Shown: positions 1 through 13,334 of the stretch, one piece after another
How the letters are laid out: each line of letters starts with the position of its first letter
How positions within the stretch are numbered: position 1 is the stretch's first letter
From: Alentia gelatinosa
Lineage: Eukaryota; Annelida; Polychaeta; Phyllodocida; Polynoidae
Direction: 5' to 3'
Assembly (NCBI GenBank): GCA_950022655.1
Contig: OX465582.1
Coordinates: 90,363,801-90,427,800, forward strand
DNA: 64,000 nucleotides
Translations under genes and position numbers: made by a program
The notes under the pieces: generated by a model
What the model saw: only the letters and a program-made list of their open reading frames with translations
Told to the model about the DNA's origin: nothing
Databases searched by the model: none

Positions 1-53
1 GTCTATTTATATGATTCTCGATGCAGTTCTATATAAGGCATTCCACTGTTCAC

Positions 54-598
54 CAGAGGAGGTGTGAAGTACAGCGCCCCCTATCGTTTTGGCATGGACT
101 CAAATGACAGCTGATCCTATGTATGATCCTATGTATAGCAAAAATAGGCTAACTAGTAACAGCTACTACATACAAACTGTTAGAGCTCTATCAAAAATCT
201 TTTTAGATATTGATAGAGTGGCATCTAACTTATTCCAAACCACAATAGAGCTGAATAGAGCTCCACATTTTATGGTTGTTTTGTGTTGTGGAATACAGCC
301 TTTTTTCTCGCAAATTCCAATTTGGTATGCGACAGGAAACCTTAGCCATAGCACAGGTATATGACATGTATATCACTAAATAGGCCCATGTCTTAGGTTT
401 CTAACAATGTTTTGTTTATCAAAATCGGCCAGTTATCCATGACGCAAGAGCTATTTGCATTTTTCATGTTTTTGGTGGGGTTCTTCTCAGAGCTCCTTCC
501 CCCTTGCTGGCATGTTTGAGAGTGGCACCGTGAGGCAGCCGCGATCGTATATATGAACCAAGTCGGTATAGGGGGCGCTGCGCTTCACACCTCCTCTG
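54..598. mobile_element. Mutator-like non-autonomous element with 9-bp target duplication
   Basis: The two ends form an inverted repeat of about 33 bp. It begins CAGAGGAGGTGTGAAG, and its inner part reads CAGCGCCCCCTAT on both sides, with about two mismatches. Directly outside each end lies the same 9-bp word ACTGTTCAC, at 45-53 and 599-607, as expected of a target-site duplication. Nine base pairs with long inverted ends is typical of Mutator-like elements (established knowledge). The interior of about 480 bp carries only a 91-codon open frame without a recognisable domain, so the element is non-autonomous. Superfamily assignment is inference. Confidence 0.75.
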
Positions 599-805
599 AC
601 TGTTCACCGTGGTCGCACTACCAGACACCAGCCAAACACACTGATTCCAAAACAGCTCTTGAGAATTCTTCTTTCAGCAGGAAAACATGCCCAAAAGGGG
701 TCACGTGACATTGGCTGCTGCTAAAAGATGGAAATTGGAATGCAAACATGATACTGTGAGGGAGAATAACCACGCAAATACAGCTCTGTTCTGCCGACAG
801 CCTGC

Positions 806-1178
806 AAATGTGGCATTTCCACCTGCCGATTATGACCACCGATCATGGAATTTCGCACCGCCGACCGTTTATGTGACACATTCCGCGCAATAATCGTCAG
901 GTGGGAAAAGAAATGGTCGATAATTTTTCTCTCCCACTTTATGCAATATGGCACCACTTTCCGACTTCTGCACCAACTGACAAAATCAAAGCAAATTGAT
1001 TTAATAGGTGACAGTCTGCATTTTACAACCAAGTCGGTCAGCGTTCATCACATTTTTGAAGTGCAGGTCACTGATTATTTACCACCGACCTTTCATAAGG
1101 AGAATCACCGACCGACTTTTGTACAGCGTGAAAATTATTGGTGAGGTTTCAGTTGGCAGGTGGAAACGCGGCGCAAAA
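806..1178. mobile_element. MITE, GTTTCC family (diverged copy)
   Basis: The left end reads GGCATTTCCACCTGCC. The reverse complement of the right end reads CGCGTTTCCACCTGCC, an inverted repeat of about 18 bp. The interior contains CCGACC and CACCGACC words typical of the other members of this family. No transposase frame is present. The overlapping short ORFs on both strands are by-products. Confidence 0.6.
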
Positions 1179-2127
1179 CCCGTCATGACAATAAGACTCA
1201 CCATACTCATATACGATTCAGGTATCAAACACATGGCATGTTCATCATTGGTTAATGGGCGTGGAATTATGAATAAATGATAATCAAAATATTTGGTTTT
1301 CATCAAGTTTTCTTTACCAATCAACCAGCCACTTTAGAACAGCCTCTGTAGAGTCAAAATATAAAGTATTTTCCATGAAAACGGCACCAAGTATTTGAGT
1401 TCCTCGAAATGTCGGTCGGTGGTGCCACCGACAGCACAGTATCAACTGAAGGTGCACTGTTTACCTTGTTTTCCTTTTACAAGTTCACCGATTTAATGGT
1501 TATGCTGAATCTAGATTAGTAGATACCTGATCTTAGAATATAAATTTGATTATTTTTAGTCCAATGCGATCGGAAGGAGACTAAGCTGCATATTGGCTTA
1601 TCAATATCATTGAGCATAATGAACTCTAAAATTTTTGTCTGTCCTGTTTGTATGTCCGTATCCTGTTTGTTTTTTCTCCAATTTGATAAGAACTGTTCAT
1701 CATATATGTAAAGCTTATAACAACGAATCATATTTACTACTCAAACTTATGCGTTTATGCATGATATTATATATAAGATGTAAGAGTGACCATTAAAGAG
1801 AGAATATGAACTTTCAAAGACCAACCGCGTCAGATGACCAGTTGGCATATGAACATTAAGGTCCTCTTAGTATCGGTAGACAATGAAGTGGTTTTGATTT
1901 GTTTTTCCGGAAATCAATGTATTCTGTTGCTGTTTGGAATCGTGCAAGGAAGAGCGCTCCTTTTAGGATGCGATTGTACACTATCCTCTTAATACCTGAA
2001 TAAAAAAAATAAAAATAAAAAAACATCCACATTTTTTCAATTCGGATGTTGCCAGTACAATAAACATCATAGGAGTACTCATTCAGTTGAAACCTCAAGG
2101 TTTCATTTCATATGGTAAGATTAAGTC
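1179..2127. other. no gene seen; one short MITE fragment
   Basis: AT-rich sequence without a convincing coding frame. A piece near 1378-1450 contains GGTCGGTGGTGCCACCGAC and looks like a relic of the interior of the GTTTCC family. Confidence 0.5.
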
Positions 2128-2144
2128 AAGTCTATTTATTTCAG

Positions 2145-2410
2145 GGGTGAGATAAACCTACTTTCTCACCTCCAGTAGTGAAGAACACCCACTTTCTCAC
2201 CTCCAGTAGTGAAGAACACCTACTTTCTCACCTCCAGTAGTGAAGAACACCTACTTTCTCACCTCTAATAGTGAAGAACACCTACTTTCTCACCTCCGGC
2301 AGTAAAGAACACCCACTTTCTCACCTCCAGTAGTGAAGAACACCTACCTTCTCACCTCCAGTAGTGAAGAACACCTACTTTCTCACCTCTAATAGTTCAG
2401 AACACTTACT
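2145..2410. repeat. 31-bp minisatellite, about 8 copies
   Basis: The units contain CTTTCTCACCTCCAGTAGTG followed by AAGAACACC, spaced 31 bp apart (for example at 2162 and 2193). Units differ by a few substitutions, such as CTAATAG for CCAGTAG. Nothing indicates translation. Confidence 0.93.
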
Positions 2411-3560
2411 CAGGGGCATAATTGCAATTTTATTGAACATTACCCATCTCGTCTACAGAGGACGAGACCTGGTGTTTGGTTCTCATCGTGGCAGAACTCA
2501 CACTGACTATTCTGGCGCCTGGAAATAGCACCCGAATGATTTAGTATCGATCGATGAGAATAGAATCAGTTATCGATATACACCATCCACAGCTATCAAT
2601 GATTCATCACTGCTTACTGAGGCAGCCTCAAAAACGCCGCCAGCCACCAACTCTGACCCGGGAATGAATGGTTGGTGTTGTAATAAAACCTTGTGTGTAT
2701 GTGCTGGGTCATTCTGGACTATGGAGAGGTGCCAGCATGCAGGAACAGCGCTGGTGCCCTTAGTGTTGTGATGTTGTTGGCATATGGTTCTGAGTAGACA
2801 AAGAGGTACCAGTGCCTGAGTTATTGCCCGGATGTATTGACTTGACTGGGAACGTTGAATGTGCCCTGGAGCCTGTTAGAAATAGGATTGTGTTTAAATC
2901 CTCGTGGATAAGTAAAGATTAAAGAAAAACTGAAAAAAAGAAAAAAGATCTGCACCACGGCTTTTCTTCTCTCTCAAACCTCTACCTTTTTGAAAGTCAG
3001 TGCAAGAGAATTCTGGGGCGTTGCTCAACGGTTTGCGGATTGATTGCAGAATAGCGTTGCTGCTGGTTCTTTGCCTTTATATTCAATTATATATCTAATT
3101 GACCTTTCACCTATACCACTGAAAATATGGTATTGTAAAAGGCAGCGATACAACGTACGACACGATCAGATATTACTGGAGCAACGCTTTTCCAACATGT
3201 CTAGGAGCAACGACCCCAGGAGATTAGGGCAATAAGATAACAAGTTTAGAGAGTTCCACTTTTCAGATGTTCTTCAACATCTGGCAAGGCCATGTACCCA
3301 ACCTTTTCCAGGGAGCTTTAAAACTATATATTTAGTGGTTCACGCCAAGTAATACATGAGAGATAGCGAGTGTATTAAATCGCTAACCTCGGGTTCTTTA
3401 CAGAGCTGGCCGGCAGGATTTTTCTCAGAGAACCATGAATCATGAATCCCATCTGTGAATCCCACCTTACATAGCACAGTCTTAGAACGCATCTGGTTTG
3501 GCGGGCAGGTAGAGTGGTCTAAGGAGCTGTAAAGGAGCGGCGGAGGAGGCCAGTGCGGGG
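2411..3560. other. no gene seen; A-rich tail near 2925-2947
   Basis: Unique-looking sequence. An A-rich run at about 2920-2947 follows AGTAAAGATTAAAG and could be the 3' tail of a retroposed sequence on the plus strand, but no body is recognisable. Confidence 0.4.
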
Positions 3561-3589
3561 CCGGGGGGTCGTCTGAGGGCAGACGTAGG

Positions 3590-4710
3590 GGTGAGGGGGA
3601 GGTGTGGGTGTGGATGAGGGTGGGTAAGGCTGGGTGTGTTGGTATGGCTGGTGAGGGTGAGGCTGGGCGTGGGTGTGGGTGTGGGTGAGGCTGGGTGTGG
3701 GTGAGGCTGGGTGTGGGTGTGGGTATGGGTATGGGTGAGGCTGGGAGTGAGGTGTGGGTGAGGCTGGGGTGTGGGTGTGGGTAAGGCTGGGAGTGGGTGT
3801 GGGTGAGGCTGGGTGTGGGTGTGGGTGTGGGTGAGGCTGGGTGTGGGGTGTGGGTGAGGCTGGGGTGTGAGTGAGGCTGGGTTGTGGGTGTGGGTGAGGC
3901 TGGCTGTGGGTGTGTGGGTGTGGGTGTGGATGAGGCTGGGGTGTGGGTGTGGGTGAGGCTGGGTGTGGGGTGTGGGTGAGGCTGGGGTGTGGGTGAGGCT
4001 GGGGTGTGGGTGAGGCTGGGGTGTGGAAGAGGCTGGGGTGTGAGTGAGGCTGGGGTGTGGGTGTGGGTGAGGCTTAGGTGTGGGTGCGGGTTAGGCTAGG
4101 TGTGGGTGAGGCTGGGGTGTGAGTGAGGCTGGGGTGTGGGTGTGGGTGAGGCTGGGGTGTGGGTGCGGGTTAGGCTAGGTGTGGGTGAGGCTGGGGTGTG
4201 GGTGAAGCTGGGGTGTGGGTGTGGGTGTGGGTGTGGGTGGTGGGTGTGAGGGTGTAGGTGAGGCTGTAAGTCTGGTTTGGGGGTGTGGGTGTGGGTGTGG
4301 ATGAGGCTGGGTGTGGGTGTGTGGGTGTGGGTGTGGGTGTGGGTGAGGCTGGTTCGGGGGTGTGGGTGTGGGTGAGGGTGTTGGTGAGGCTGGTCTGTGG
4401 GTGAGGCTCATAAATGTGAGTGTGGGTGGTGGGTGTGTGGGTGTGGGTGAGGCTGTGAGGCTGGTTCGGGGGTGTGGGTGTGTGGGTGGTTGTGTGGGTG
4501 AGGCTGGTCTGTGGGTGAGGCTGGTAGATGTGGGTGTGGGTGAGGCTGGTAGATGTGGGTGTGGGGGTGTGGGTGTGGGTGGTGGGTGTGAGGGTGTGGG
4601 TGAGGCTGTGAGGCTGGTTCGGGGGTGTGGGTGTGTGGGTGAGGGTGTGGATGAGGCTGGTTTGTGGGTGAGGCTGGTAGATGTGGGTGTGGGTGGTGAT
4701 GGTGTGAGAT
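3590..4710. repeat. GT-rich minisatellite
   Basis: More than 1.1 kb is built from GTGGGTGAGGCTGG and GTGTGGGTGTGGGT words in irregular order, G-rich on the plus strand. It reads through as Val/Gly-rich plus-strand and Pro/His/Thr-rich minus-strand frames of up to 181 codons. Those are products of the repeat, not genes. Confidence 0.95.
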
Positions 4711-4719
4711 CCTCCCCCA

Positions 4720-5690
4720 CCTCGCGTCAGCCCCCTTTGATCTCCACTGTATGCGCAATCGATCGGCCATGTTTTATCTGACCTTTTCGTCTTTTGATTC
4801 GGGCTGGTTCAGTTGGTGCTCTCGCACAATGGCGATCAGTCAGTCAATGACGGCGGCTGTGTGGCGGTAAAGTGTGCCACTTGCCGCTACCATACACCCA
4901 CCGGCAGGTTCCCATCGTGTGCCTGGCTAAAGGGGGTCTTCCATCCGGCCAGATTCTCAGCCGAAATATTGTCTATGATCGTCTTTTAGGTGTATTATTC
5001 AATTCTGACGGGGTCTTATTCACTTTTCAGGTACCATCGGTGTGATAAAACACATTAACATGGTGAAATTGATACTGTCGGCCATCCAGTTCCATATATG
5101 TCCGAAGCCTGCTGATTCTAGTACAACCATTCTCCACTAGTTTTTTTTATTGGTGGTGTCCTCTGGTGTCTGACTGCAACAACTTGATCATTTGAAGATA
5201 AGTTGTGTATTGAGAGAAATGAAGGTTGTGTAGCAGGGATAATTTGAAAAAAAAAAAAATTATAACTACAATCTTGCCATATTGCACTGTCAACCTTGGG
5301 TGGGATTGCGAGCGAGGGAAGCAAAAGGACTCTAACATTTTCGGGTACTTTTGGTGGTGTCAAAATTGTAACAGATGGTACCAGGTACTACCAGGGCAAT
5401 GTTTTTTTTGCCTGTTTTCTCTAGAAGTTACTAATAATAAGTTAAAAACCAAGGACCAAGCCAATGATTACGAAAATGTCGTCTGCCGTACTTACTGGTT
5501 CAAATAATACTGTTTTACATGGCCCATATAATTAGTGATGAGTTATGCTTGGCAAACCCTCCCTGACTCATTGAATATTTAATTCCAATGGGTTTTTCTG
5601 GGTTCGTAGTTTATGGCTCTGCATGTGTTGCTCTATGGGATTTACAATCAGTGAACTGTAGTTCATAGTGGTTTACTATAGAGGAACCTT
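4720..5690. other. no gene seen
   Basis: No coding frame with a recognisable domain, no repeat array and no paired inverted ends were found. A 13-A run lies near 5247-5260. Confidence 0.5.
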
Positions 5691-5900
5691 TGATTGAACT
5701 CTGACCATAAACTTAAATGGGTTTCTGAATTTATCTCACCCTTCACATTGACTAATTTCTTTCTTTATTAGAAATTTGTTTATTGACAATCACTTTCATG
5801 CTAATTAGCTAACATTTGTGACATAATCCCCATTGATTTTTTTTTCTCTAAATACTCCATGGACATTGTGTATAAGTTCCCAAAGTTAAGTTTTATGGAA
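5690..5900 (+). mobile_element. family F fragment
   Basis: It contains the family words GAACTCTGACCATAAAC, GGGTTTCTGAATTTATCTC and ACATTTGTGACATAAT in the same order as the copies at 15556-15725 and 46530-46803. The spacing is disturbed by extra AT-rich sequence. Confidence 0.6.
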
Positions 5901-5985
5901 GAACGCCCTAGTGGCGAATATGATATGTACACTGCTTACGTAGATGTATTATATTGAATAAAAAAAAGAAAAAAAAAAAAGAAGT
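5901..5985 (+). mobile_element. possible retroposon 3' tail
   Basis: The sequence TATATTGAATAAAAAAAAG contains an AATAAA signal directly followed by an A-rich run of about 35 bp. This resembles the polyadenylated end of a retrotransposed RNA. The body upstream is not recognisable, so this is a weak call. Confidence 0.3.
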
Positions 5986-6672
5986 TAGTTTTTGGAAAAT
6001 ACCAATGGTGAAATGAATAGAAATCAATGAGAATAATTTCTTGAAAGTTAACTCTGTAAATTATTAGTATTAAACAGCAGTTTAAACATCTTTCTGAATA
6101 CATTCCTGGAAAGCTTCATATATTCCCGATCTCACAGGTTTATTTGACAGTCAAAGGTCACAGTCCTTTCCTAAATCCCTGTAAAGTAAACCGGTAACAT
6201 TGGGCGCTTACCTTGTGACAATATTGGCAGAAAACCTCACTTCCACCAAGCCTATCCTAGACTGAGACAAATCATTAGGCAATCTTTAATGGTTTGTTGG
6301 AGAGTCCAGCTCTTCAACCTGAACACATTTGCCCTTCTAAACTGTCCTTTAGCGGAAGTCCTCTCGCACTACTTTCTCCGTAGCGGCAGAGTCGCGCAAT
6401 AAGATCCGCTAACTGAGGGAACTACAAGGTGAAACAGCCGTAACTCGCGCGGACAAATTAATCCGCAGTCAATCAATACCAATTTATTACTAAGCCAATG
6501 TCCTTCAACGCCAGCCTCTCCCGGGGTGCAAAGCGGCCTAAATCTTCGCCTCCTTCCGGTTCCTGTCTTGCAGGGACTGGAGGTCTCACAGCGCAAAGTC
6601 ATCTATCTTTCGTGCCGGTAATATCGCCCACAGTTGCTGGTGGGAATGGTGTCTTGTGAGGGTTGCGGTCTG

Positions 6673-6826
6673 AAGTCCAATGCACACCAACCGATTTGGG
6701 GGTGGACGATTAGTTCCCAAATCGTATAGTTGTCGGGGAACTTGTCGCAGGGAAAACAAGCGGCCATCTCAGCGGGATACCAGAGAGGGGGTGGTGGGAG
6801 TTAGTCCTAAGCAAATCAGTCTACAC
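6673..6826 (-). mobile_element. family A MITE fragment
   Basis: It carries the family end (AAGTCCAATGC, ACCGATTTGG), then GATTAGTTCCCAAATCGTAT, ACTTGTCGCAGG and AGTCCTAAGCAAATCAGTC, all in the order of the minus-oriented copies. It breaks off at about 6826, so only about half the element is present. Confidence 0.75.
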
Positions 6827-7019
6827 TTACTGATGGAGATATTATGTTCTACCCCGCCGACTGCATTACAATTCTAGTCATTGGTCAATTTGTGGGCACC
6901 AATTGGTGAGGAAACACATCTGACCACATATCTGAGTGTGGCACCCCCATTTCTCCTCACCCGATTCATGCTAACCATGGGCCGATATTGGTATGCACCG
7001 CAGGGGGGAGGTTTTTTTC

Positions 7020-7135
7020 TAATGTTCCATTGTTCCACTTCTGGAACTTTGACTCTGGACTTCACTCGGCTTCGATTCATGAAGTCACTATGCCAAGCTC
7101 CAGTCGTGGCATACGGTGGCCAAGATTAAAACTCA
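7020..7135 (-). mobile_element. family G inverted-repeat element, one arm
   Basis: The segment with GGCATACGGTGGCCAAGATT and GTCACTATGCCAAGCTCC matches, in reverse complement, the left arm of the palindromic element at 31750-31882. Confidence 0.6.
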
Positions 7136-7189
7136 TCCAATTTTATGATAGTAATACACGAGCGTTAGCGAATGTTTTACGAATCGGCC

Positions 7190-7275
7190 TTGAGTGGTTA
7201 GCAGAACCACCTGCCCACAAAAACATCGTTTGTTGTATCTATTATCAATCTTCTTGATTAAATCAAACTCAAGAA
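7190..7275 (+). mobile_element. family D terminal fragment
   Basis: The words GTGGTTAGCAGAACCACCTG and CATCGTTTGTTGTATCTAT correspond to the subterminal sequence of the longer family D copies at 21.2-22.7 kb. Confidence 0.55.
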
Positions 7276-8100
7276 TTACAGGGTACATCATGATCATTTA
7301 AGACTTTATTTCTTTATATTTCCAACCAAAGGCATATCGTTTTATGTAAAATAAGAAGACTAGATATCTGATTAAAGAGTGTACATACACAATATTGACT
7401 GGTTACAGATACAAGCGGCCGTATGGTCCGAGGAGTTGACGCGTAGTAATATCCGAGCGTAGTAATATCCACCAGTCTATATTGTATTTATTATCCACCT
7501 TTTCTGCACAAGTGACATGTTGATATCAGTTCATTTTAATTATGCACTATTTTTCTATACACACTATTTTTCCGTATGCGCCATCCGGAGCATACAACAT
7601 ATCTGTATGCTGCGGGTATGTCCATACACGCTGCCTATGTGTTTTCTATGGGCACTTTGTATTAGGTGGATTATAAATGTAACTCCCTTTCACACACGGG
7701 ACATTGACCACTATATTTGGCCGCGGTGTATAGAATGGCAACTTTTAAAGCACATTTTTCTCTTGTACTCTGTCGGCCATTATATCGGAAACGTATCTAG
7801 AGGGCCTGGAATTCGCTACCCGGAGATTCCGTAAAAAATATCCCATCCATAAGGAGGTCAACTCTTCATGGACTTCGAAATAAGTTTCTTTAGTATTCAT
7901 TCAATATGGATGATTTAGAATTAGTCATAATAATCGCAGTTACCATTAGAACTCACTTTCATAAATTGTTTTGCATGCTAAAAACATGGAAACATAGCGA
8001 ACTTTATATCTTGCGTAAGTTTACACCGAATTATCACCATGCTTGACAATGCTGTGGCGTTACGGCATAATCTTGAAATACATACCTGTTGCAGAAACCC
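7276..8100. other. no gene seen; short direct repeat at 7440-7470
   Basis: The 14-bp word GCGTAGTAATATCC occurs twice in succession near 7440-7470. It resembles the loop sequence of the palindromic families. Nothing else is recognisable. Confidence 0.45.
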
Positions 8101-8104
8101 AATC

Positions 8105-8985
<881 letters not shown>

Positions 8986-8988
8986 TTT

Positions 8989-9027
8989 GGGGGTGGGGGG
9001 GGGGGGGGGGGGGCTGGGGGGAGGGGT
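8989..9027. repeat. poly-G tract
   Basis: About 39 bases of almost pure G, with an uninterrupted run of about 19. It is a likely quadruplex-forming and sequencing-error-prone site. Confidence 0.95.
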
Positions 9028-10380
9028 TGTAGACCTCGACATTTATTCCTAGACGTCATCCTAAATTATATGTTGTATCAATACCTCATTTCTCTGATTT
9101 CCTTATTGCCCTAGTTAGACTATCTCCGAGTTTGGGACAAAGAACACTCGTGCACATGTCTCTGGCGGTCTGATGGAAGATTCGTCACCACATTTACATT
9201 AACACTGAAAGCCTTCCCGGGAAAAGCTTTTGCGTTAGTGCCCCCCTAGCGGCTGAAGTGTGAACTAATTCAGTCACGTGAGCTGACTAGTTGGTGAATA
9301 CCTGTCAGTAAAATCACAACTTTAATTCTAGTTACTTCAATTTAATGTAGACACATCCATGATTTCTGTTTAAGGGGAAATATTCGTTTTACTGTCTGGA
9401 TACCACATATCAATATTTCGATCAAAATTCCTTTCACTGTCTTCAAACCCTGGGAATTATATCAATGTATTGTTCACTACCTTTTTGCTCTTTTAGATTG
9501 ACTTGTACTGCATATCTAGTTAGTCTAAGTAAGCATTTGCTTGTAAAAAATAACTATAAGAAAAATCATTCTCTGAGATAACAATATAAAAATATTGCAT
9601 TTTTTCCAAGCAAGCCTTTCTTCCCTATTTCCTGCCTACCATGACAGTGCTTTAACATATGGCAGATATCACAAAAATGGGCTTTTTGCCACATTTCTAT
9701 TTTGATAGTAAAACAGTCCATTTTGACTTCTACTGTGAGCACACGACAGGTTAAGTTATCAAAATGATTATGAAAGAAATTTCTGCTTGATCAATCCGGG
9801 TATTGATTTTGCTTCTATATGGAATTCTATTAAATCTTCACTCATATTCTAGAAGTCAAACATTTTGCCTAACTTTTAACATGATTTCTGAGAAAATACA
9901 TCGAAAATGAAAACAGATAAATTATCTCAATAAACTCGAAATATAATTAACAATAAAGTCCATAACCTCTGGTATGATATGGCACCTTTTGCAAACCTGT
10001 ATATTTTTTCCAGCCTAGGCTATGCATTTTTTTGTATATCAAGTCATAAATAACTAGTTTTCAGTCCCCTATATGGCTGTGCGGCCTATAGTGTAAACGA
10101 CGGGATAGGTTCTTCCTGTGTTCATAATGGCCCTTGGCTGAGTGTTGTCTAGAGCAGACGGTATAGCTATACACTGTGAGTAATCCGTTTTCAAAGAGCA
10201 GTCTGAATTTAATACCGCCGCCGCCAGCAATTAGAAAAACCTATGGGAAAACTCCCCTCTGTGGGTTTACGCATAATCTTACCTGCCTCTGTATTGATCC
10301 TTCCTAAAATAGAGCCGGGATCGGCGCCAACTTTCCCGCCCCTGATCTGTTTTCTGATTTTCACTTGACTTGCTCAGGTC
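9028..10380. other. no gene seen
   Basis: Long AT-rich stretch without long frames, arrays or paired inverted ends that I could detect. Confidence 0.45.
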
Positions 10381-10383
10381 TTT

Positions 10384-10575
10384 GATTATGGACATTCAAC
10401 AAATGATAACCCTAAATTAGGATGATATGCATTGTAATATATGCCCTTTCCCAGACTTGCCCAAGAATCAGACTTGCTGGAGTCCTTAATCATGAACTTT
10501 CATGAAATAAATCAGGATGAAATGCATTGTGATATGTTTCCTTTTTCCCTGACTGGCCCAGGAATCAAAGACTTG
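10384..10575 (+). repeat. diverged tandem duplication, about 95 bp
   Basis: GATGATATGCATTGTAATAT at 10421 and GATGAAATGCATTGTGATAT at 10516 are followed by parallel sequence (CCCAGACTTGCCCAAGAATC against CCTGACTGGCCCAGGAATC). The offset is 95 bp. The 141-codon frame running over the second half has no recognisable domain. Confidence 0.65.
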
Positions 10576-10937
10576 TCCAATAAGCACAAAACCTCCTGTA
10601 AGTGTACTCCTCTAGCCACTCCCTGTAACCCAACGGCTCCTCCTCCTACTCCTCCCTCAGTTCCCCGGGTGTTATGTTATCAGAGTAATAAATCTCACCT
10701 GTGGCAATTTAAAATCTCGACTCAAGTTTTAGTTTCAAACCACATGCCCGCCAGGAAGAGAGGGTGCCAGTTGGGGGTAGATATGCCAAGTCAACTAAAG
10801 AGTAATTTAATCTGGATGTGTCAATCAAGAAAGTCCCGAGTATCACTTTCCCAGCAGATATTCTGACCAGTTTCTGGATCTCTACATTTGTTTGTGTAAA
10901 CCAGCACCAGAAACCAGACACCATTACTAATGGTACC

Positions 10938-12374
10938 AGTCCCTGTATCAGGGAGAAGATGGGGTAGGTGGAGGGGTACAGGGACTGAAGCCAGTATCAC
11001 AGTAAAGAGGGGTGAGGTAGGTGGAGGGGTACAGGGACTGAAGCCTGTATCAGGTGAGGAGGGGTAGGGTAGGTGGAGGGGTAAAAGGACTGAAGCCTGT
11101 ATCACTGTGAGGAGGAGTGGGGTAGGTGGAGGGGTACAGGAACTGAAGCCTGTATCACGGTGAGGAGGGGTGGGGCAGGTGGATGGGTACAGGGACTGAA
11201 GCCAGTATCACAGTGAGGAGGGGTGGGGTAGATGGAGGGGTACAGGGACTGAAGCCTGTATAAAGGTGAGGAGGGGTGAGGTAGGTGGAGGGGTACAGGG
11301 ACTGAAGCCAGTATCACGGTGAGGAGGGGTGGGGTAGGTGGAGGGGTACAGGGACTGAAGCCAGTATCACGGTGAGGAGGGGTGGGGTAGGTGGTGGGGT
11401 ACAGGAAATGAAGCCAGTATCACAGTGAGGAGGGGTGGGGGTAGGTGGAGGGGTACAGGAACTGAAGCCTGTATCACGGTGAGGAGGGGTGGGGCAGGTG
11501 GATGGGTACAGGGACTGAAGCCAGTATCACAGTGAGGAGGGGTGGGGTAGATGGAGGGGTACAGGGACTGAAGCCTGTATCATGGTGAGGAGGGGTTGGG
11601 TAGGTGGAGGGGTACAGGGACTGAAGCCTGTATAAAGGTGAGGAGGGGTGGGGTAGGTGGAGGGGTACAGGGACTGAAGCCTGTATCACGGTGAGGAGGG
11701 GTGGGGCAGGTGGATGGGTACAGGGACTGAAGCCAGTATCACGGTGAGGAGGGGTGGGGTAGGTGGAGGGGTACAGGGACTGAAGCCAGTATCACGGTGA
11801 GGAGGGGTGGGGTAGGTGGAGGGGTACAGGGACTGAAGCCAGTATCACGGTGAGGAGGGGTAGGGTAGGTGGAGGGGTACAGGGACTGAAGCCAGTATCA
11901 CGGTGAGGAGGGGTGGGGTAGGTGGAGGGGTACAGGAACTGAAGCCTGTATCACAGTGAGGAGGGGTGGGGTAGATGGAGGGATACAAGGACTGCAGCCA
12001 GTATTACATCGAGGAGGGGTGGGGTAGGTGGAGGGGTACAGGGACTGAAGCCAGTATCACGGTGAGGAGGGGTGGGGTAGGTGGAGGGGTACAGGAAATG
12101 AAGCCAGTATCACGGTGAGGAGGGGTGGGGTAGGTGGAGGGGTACAGGAAATGAAGCCAGTATCACAGTGAGGAGGGGTGGGGTAGGTGGAGGGGTACAG
12201 GGACTGAAGCCTATATCACAGTGAGGAGGGGTGGGGTAGGTGGAGGGGTACAGGGACTGAAGCCTGTATCACAGTGAGGAGGGGTGGGGTAGATGGAGGG
12301 ATACAAGGACTGCAGGCAGTATTACAGCGAGGAGGGGTGGGGTAGGTGGAGGGGTACAGGGACTGAAGCCAGTC
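10938..12374. repeat. 53-bp minisatellite, about 27 copies
   Basis: The unit contains GGTGGAGGGGTACAGGGACT, GAAGCCAGTATCACGGTGAG and GAGGGGTGGGGTA, with a spacing of 53 bp (for example 10981 and 11034). Variant units (CAGGAAATGAAG; ATACAAGGACTGCAG) recur at intervals, which suggests amplification of blocks. Because 53 is not a multiple of three, frames shift between units, and the Pro/Ser-rich minus-strand ORFs are not genes. Confidence 0.96.
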
Positions 12375-13185
12375 TAGATTTTTACCAACTCGACACGATT
12401 CCATCAAGAACTGGGCGAGAGAGAGAACAGGTGAAGCAACTCAAGGGGAATTAGAATTTTATCGGGATCTGAATTTCATCAGGACCCAGCAAATAAGGTG
12501 TGAATAAATAACGCTGTATGGATTAAATGTGATGGCATTATTGGTTGTTTTAGTTTTCTGAGATAAGAAAAGGGAAATATTTTATAGGAAGCCGGATTCT
12601 TTTGCCTGGAGAACATCTTTGCCCTCCAGCTACGAGTGCTTTGGGATTAATTGATTTGGTGTGGCAGTTTGATAAACGTACGACCATACCTGTCAGGTCT
12701 GTCCCATTCTCCTACTGGTAAGAGAAGTACCTTATGAAGGACACCTGCAGAAGGATTTGTCTCTTGAGAGCAAAAACCTATCAATTGTGGAGCAAACTGT
12801 AGTTCTTGAATGCAGCAAAGTTGACTGTTACCTTTGTTTGAAGGTGAACAGCTTCAATACATTATTACCCCTTATCCCTGGATAAAAGAAGAGAAGGCTG
12901 GAGAGGGATAATACAATTTTATTGAATTTTATGATAAAATGTCATAGGCCTATAAATGAGAATAATTGTTATGCATTTGAAGAATTAGAGTGCGTGTGAG
13001 CGTAGTGAAGCGCAGGAACAGAATGAGAGAGAGTATCGGTGCGTGCCGCGCCACGTGACCTAATAGTTCACGTGACTCGCACGAGGGGGAGCGCAGGGAG
13101 CGCTAGTAGGGAGGGAGTGCGCTAGGTGGAGCAATGACCGCTCCTGACCCTACGGGCCATGAGCTACCTATTTGTATCCCATCTA
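12375..13185. other. no gene seen
   Basis: Unique-looking sequence. The part at 13040-13140 is G/C-richer and holds CACGTGACC and CACGTGACTCG (two E-box-like CACGTG words about 25 bp apart), which may be coincidence. Confidence 0.4.
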
Positions 13186-13280
13186 GTTCGAATATGTAGT
13201 AATTCACGAGGCAAAGCCACACGAATTACATAGTGATTCAAAGGAGATGGGGTGAGCTCTGACCCTAAACTTGAGTATTG
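13185..13280. mobile_element. family F fragment with apex module
   Basis: It contains GTAGTAATTCACGAGGCAAA at 13196, the loop sequence shared by several palindromic families, and GAGCTCTGACCCTAAACTTG, typical of family F. Confidence 0.65.
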
Positions 13281-13334
13281 ATAATAACAATAGATGATTG
13301 ACTTAATGAGACATAAGTCAATTATTGTTATTAT
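13281..13334. repeat. inverted repeat (hairpin)
   Basis: ATAATAACAATAGATGATTG is matched by a reverse-complement arm ending ATTATTGTTATTAT. The arms are about 23 bp around a short AT-rich loop. Confidence 0.85.

Noticed and set aside
4175..4781. Pro/His/Thr-rich and Val/Gly-rich frames of 120-181 codons
   Set aside because: They are read straight from the GT-rich minisatellite, on both strands, with no non-repetitive sequence of note.
10441..10866. 141-codon plus-strand frame as a gene
   Set aside because: No recognisable domain. The first half is a diverged tandem duplication, and no supporting splice or promoter signal was seen.
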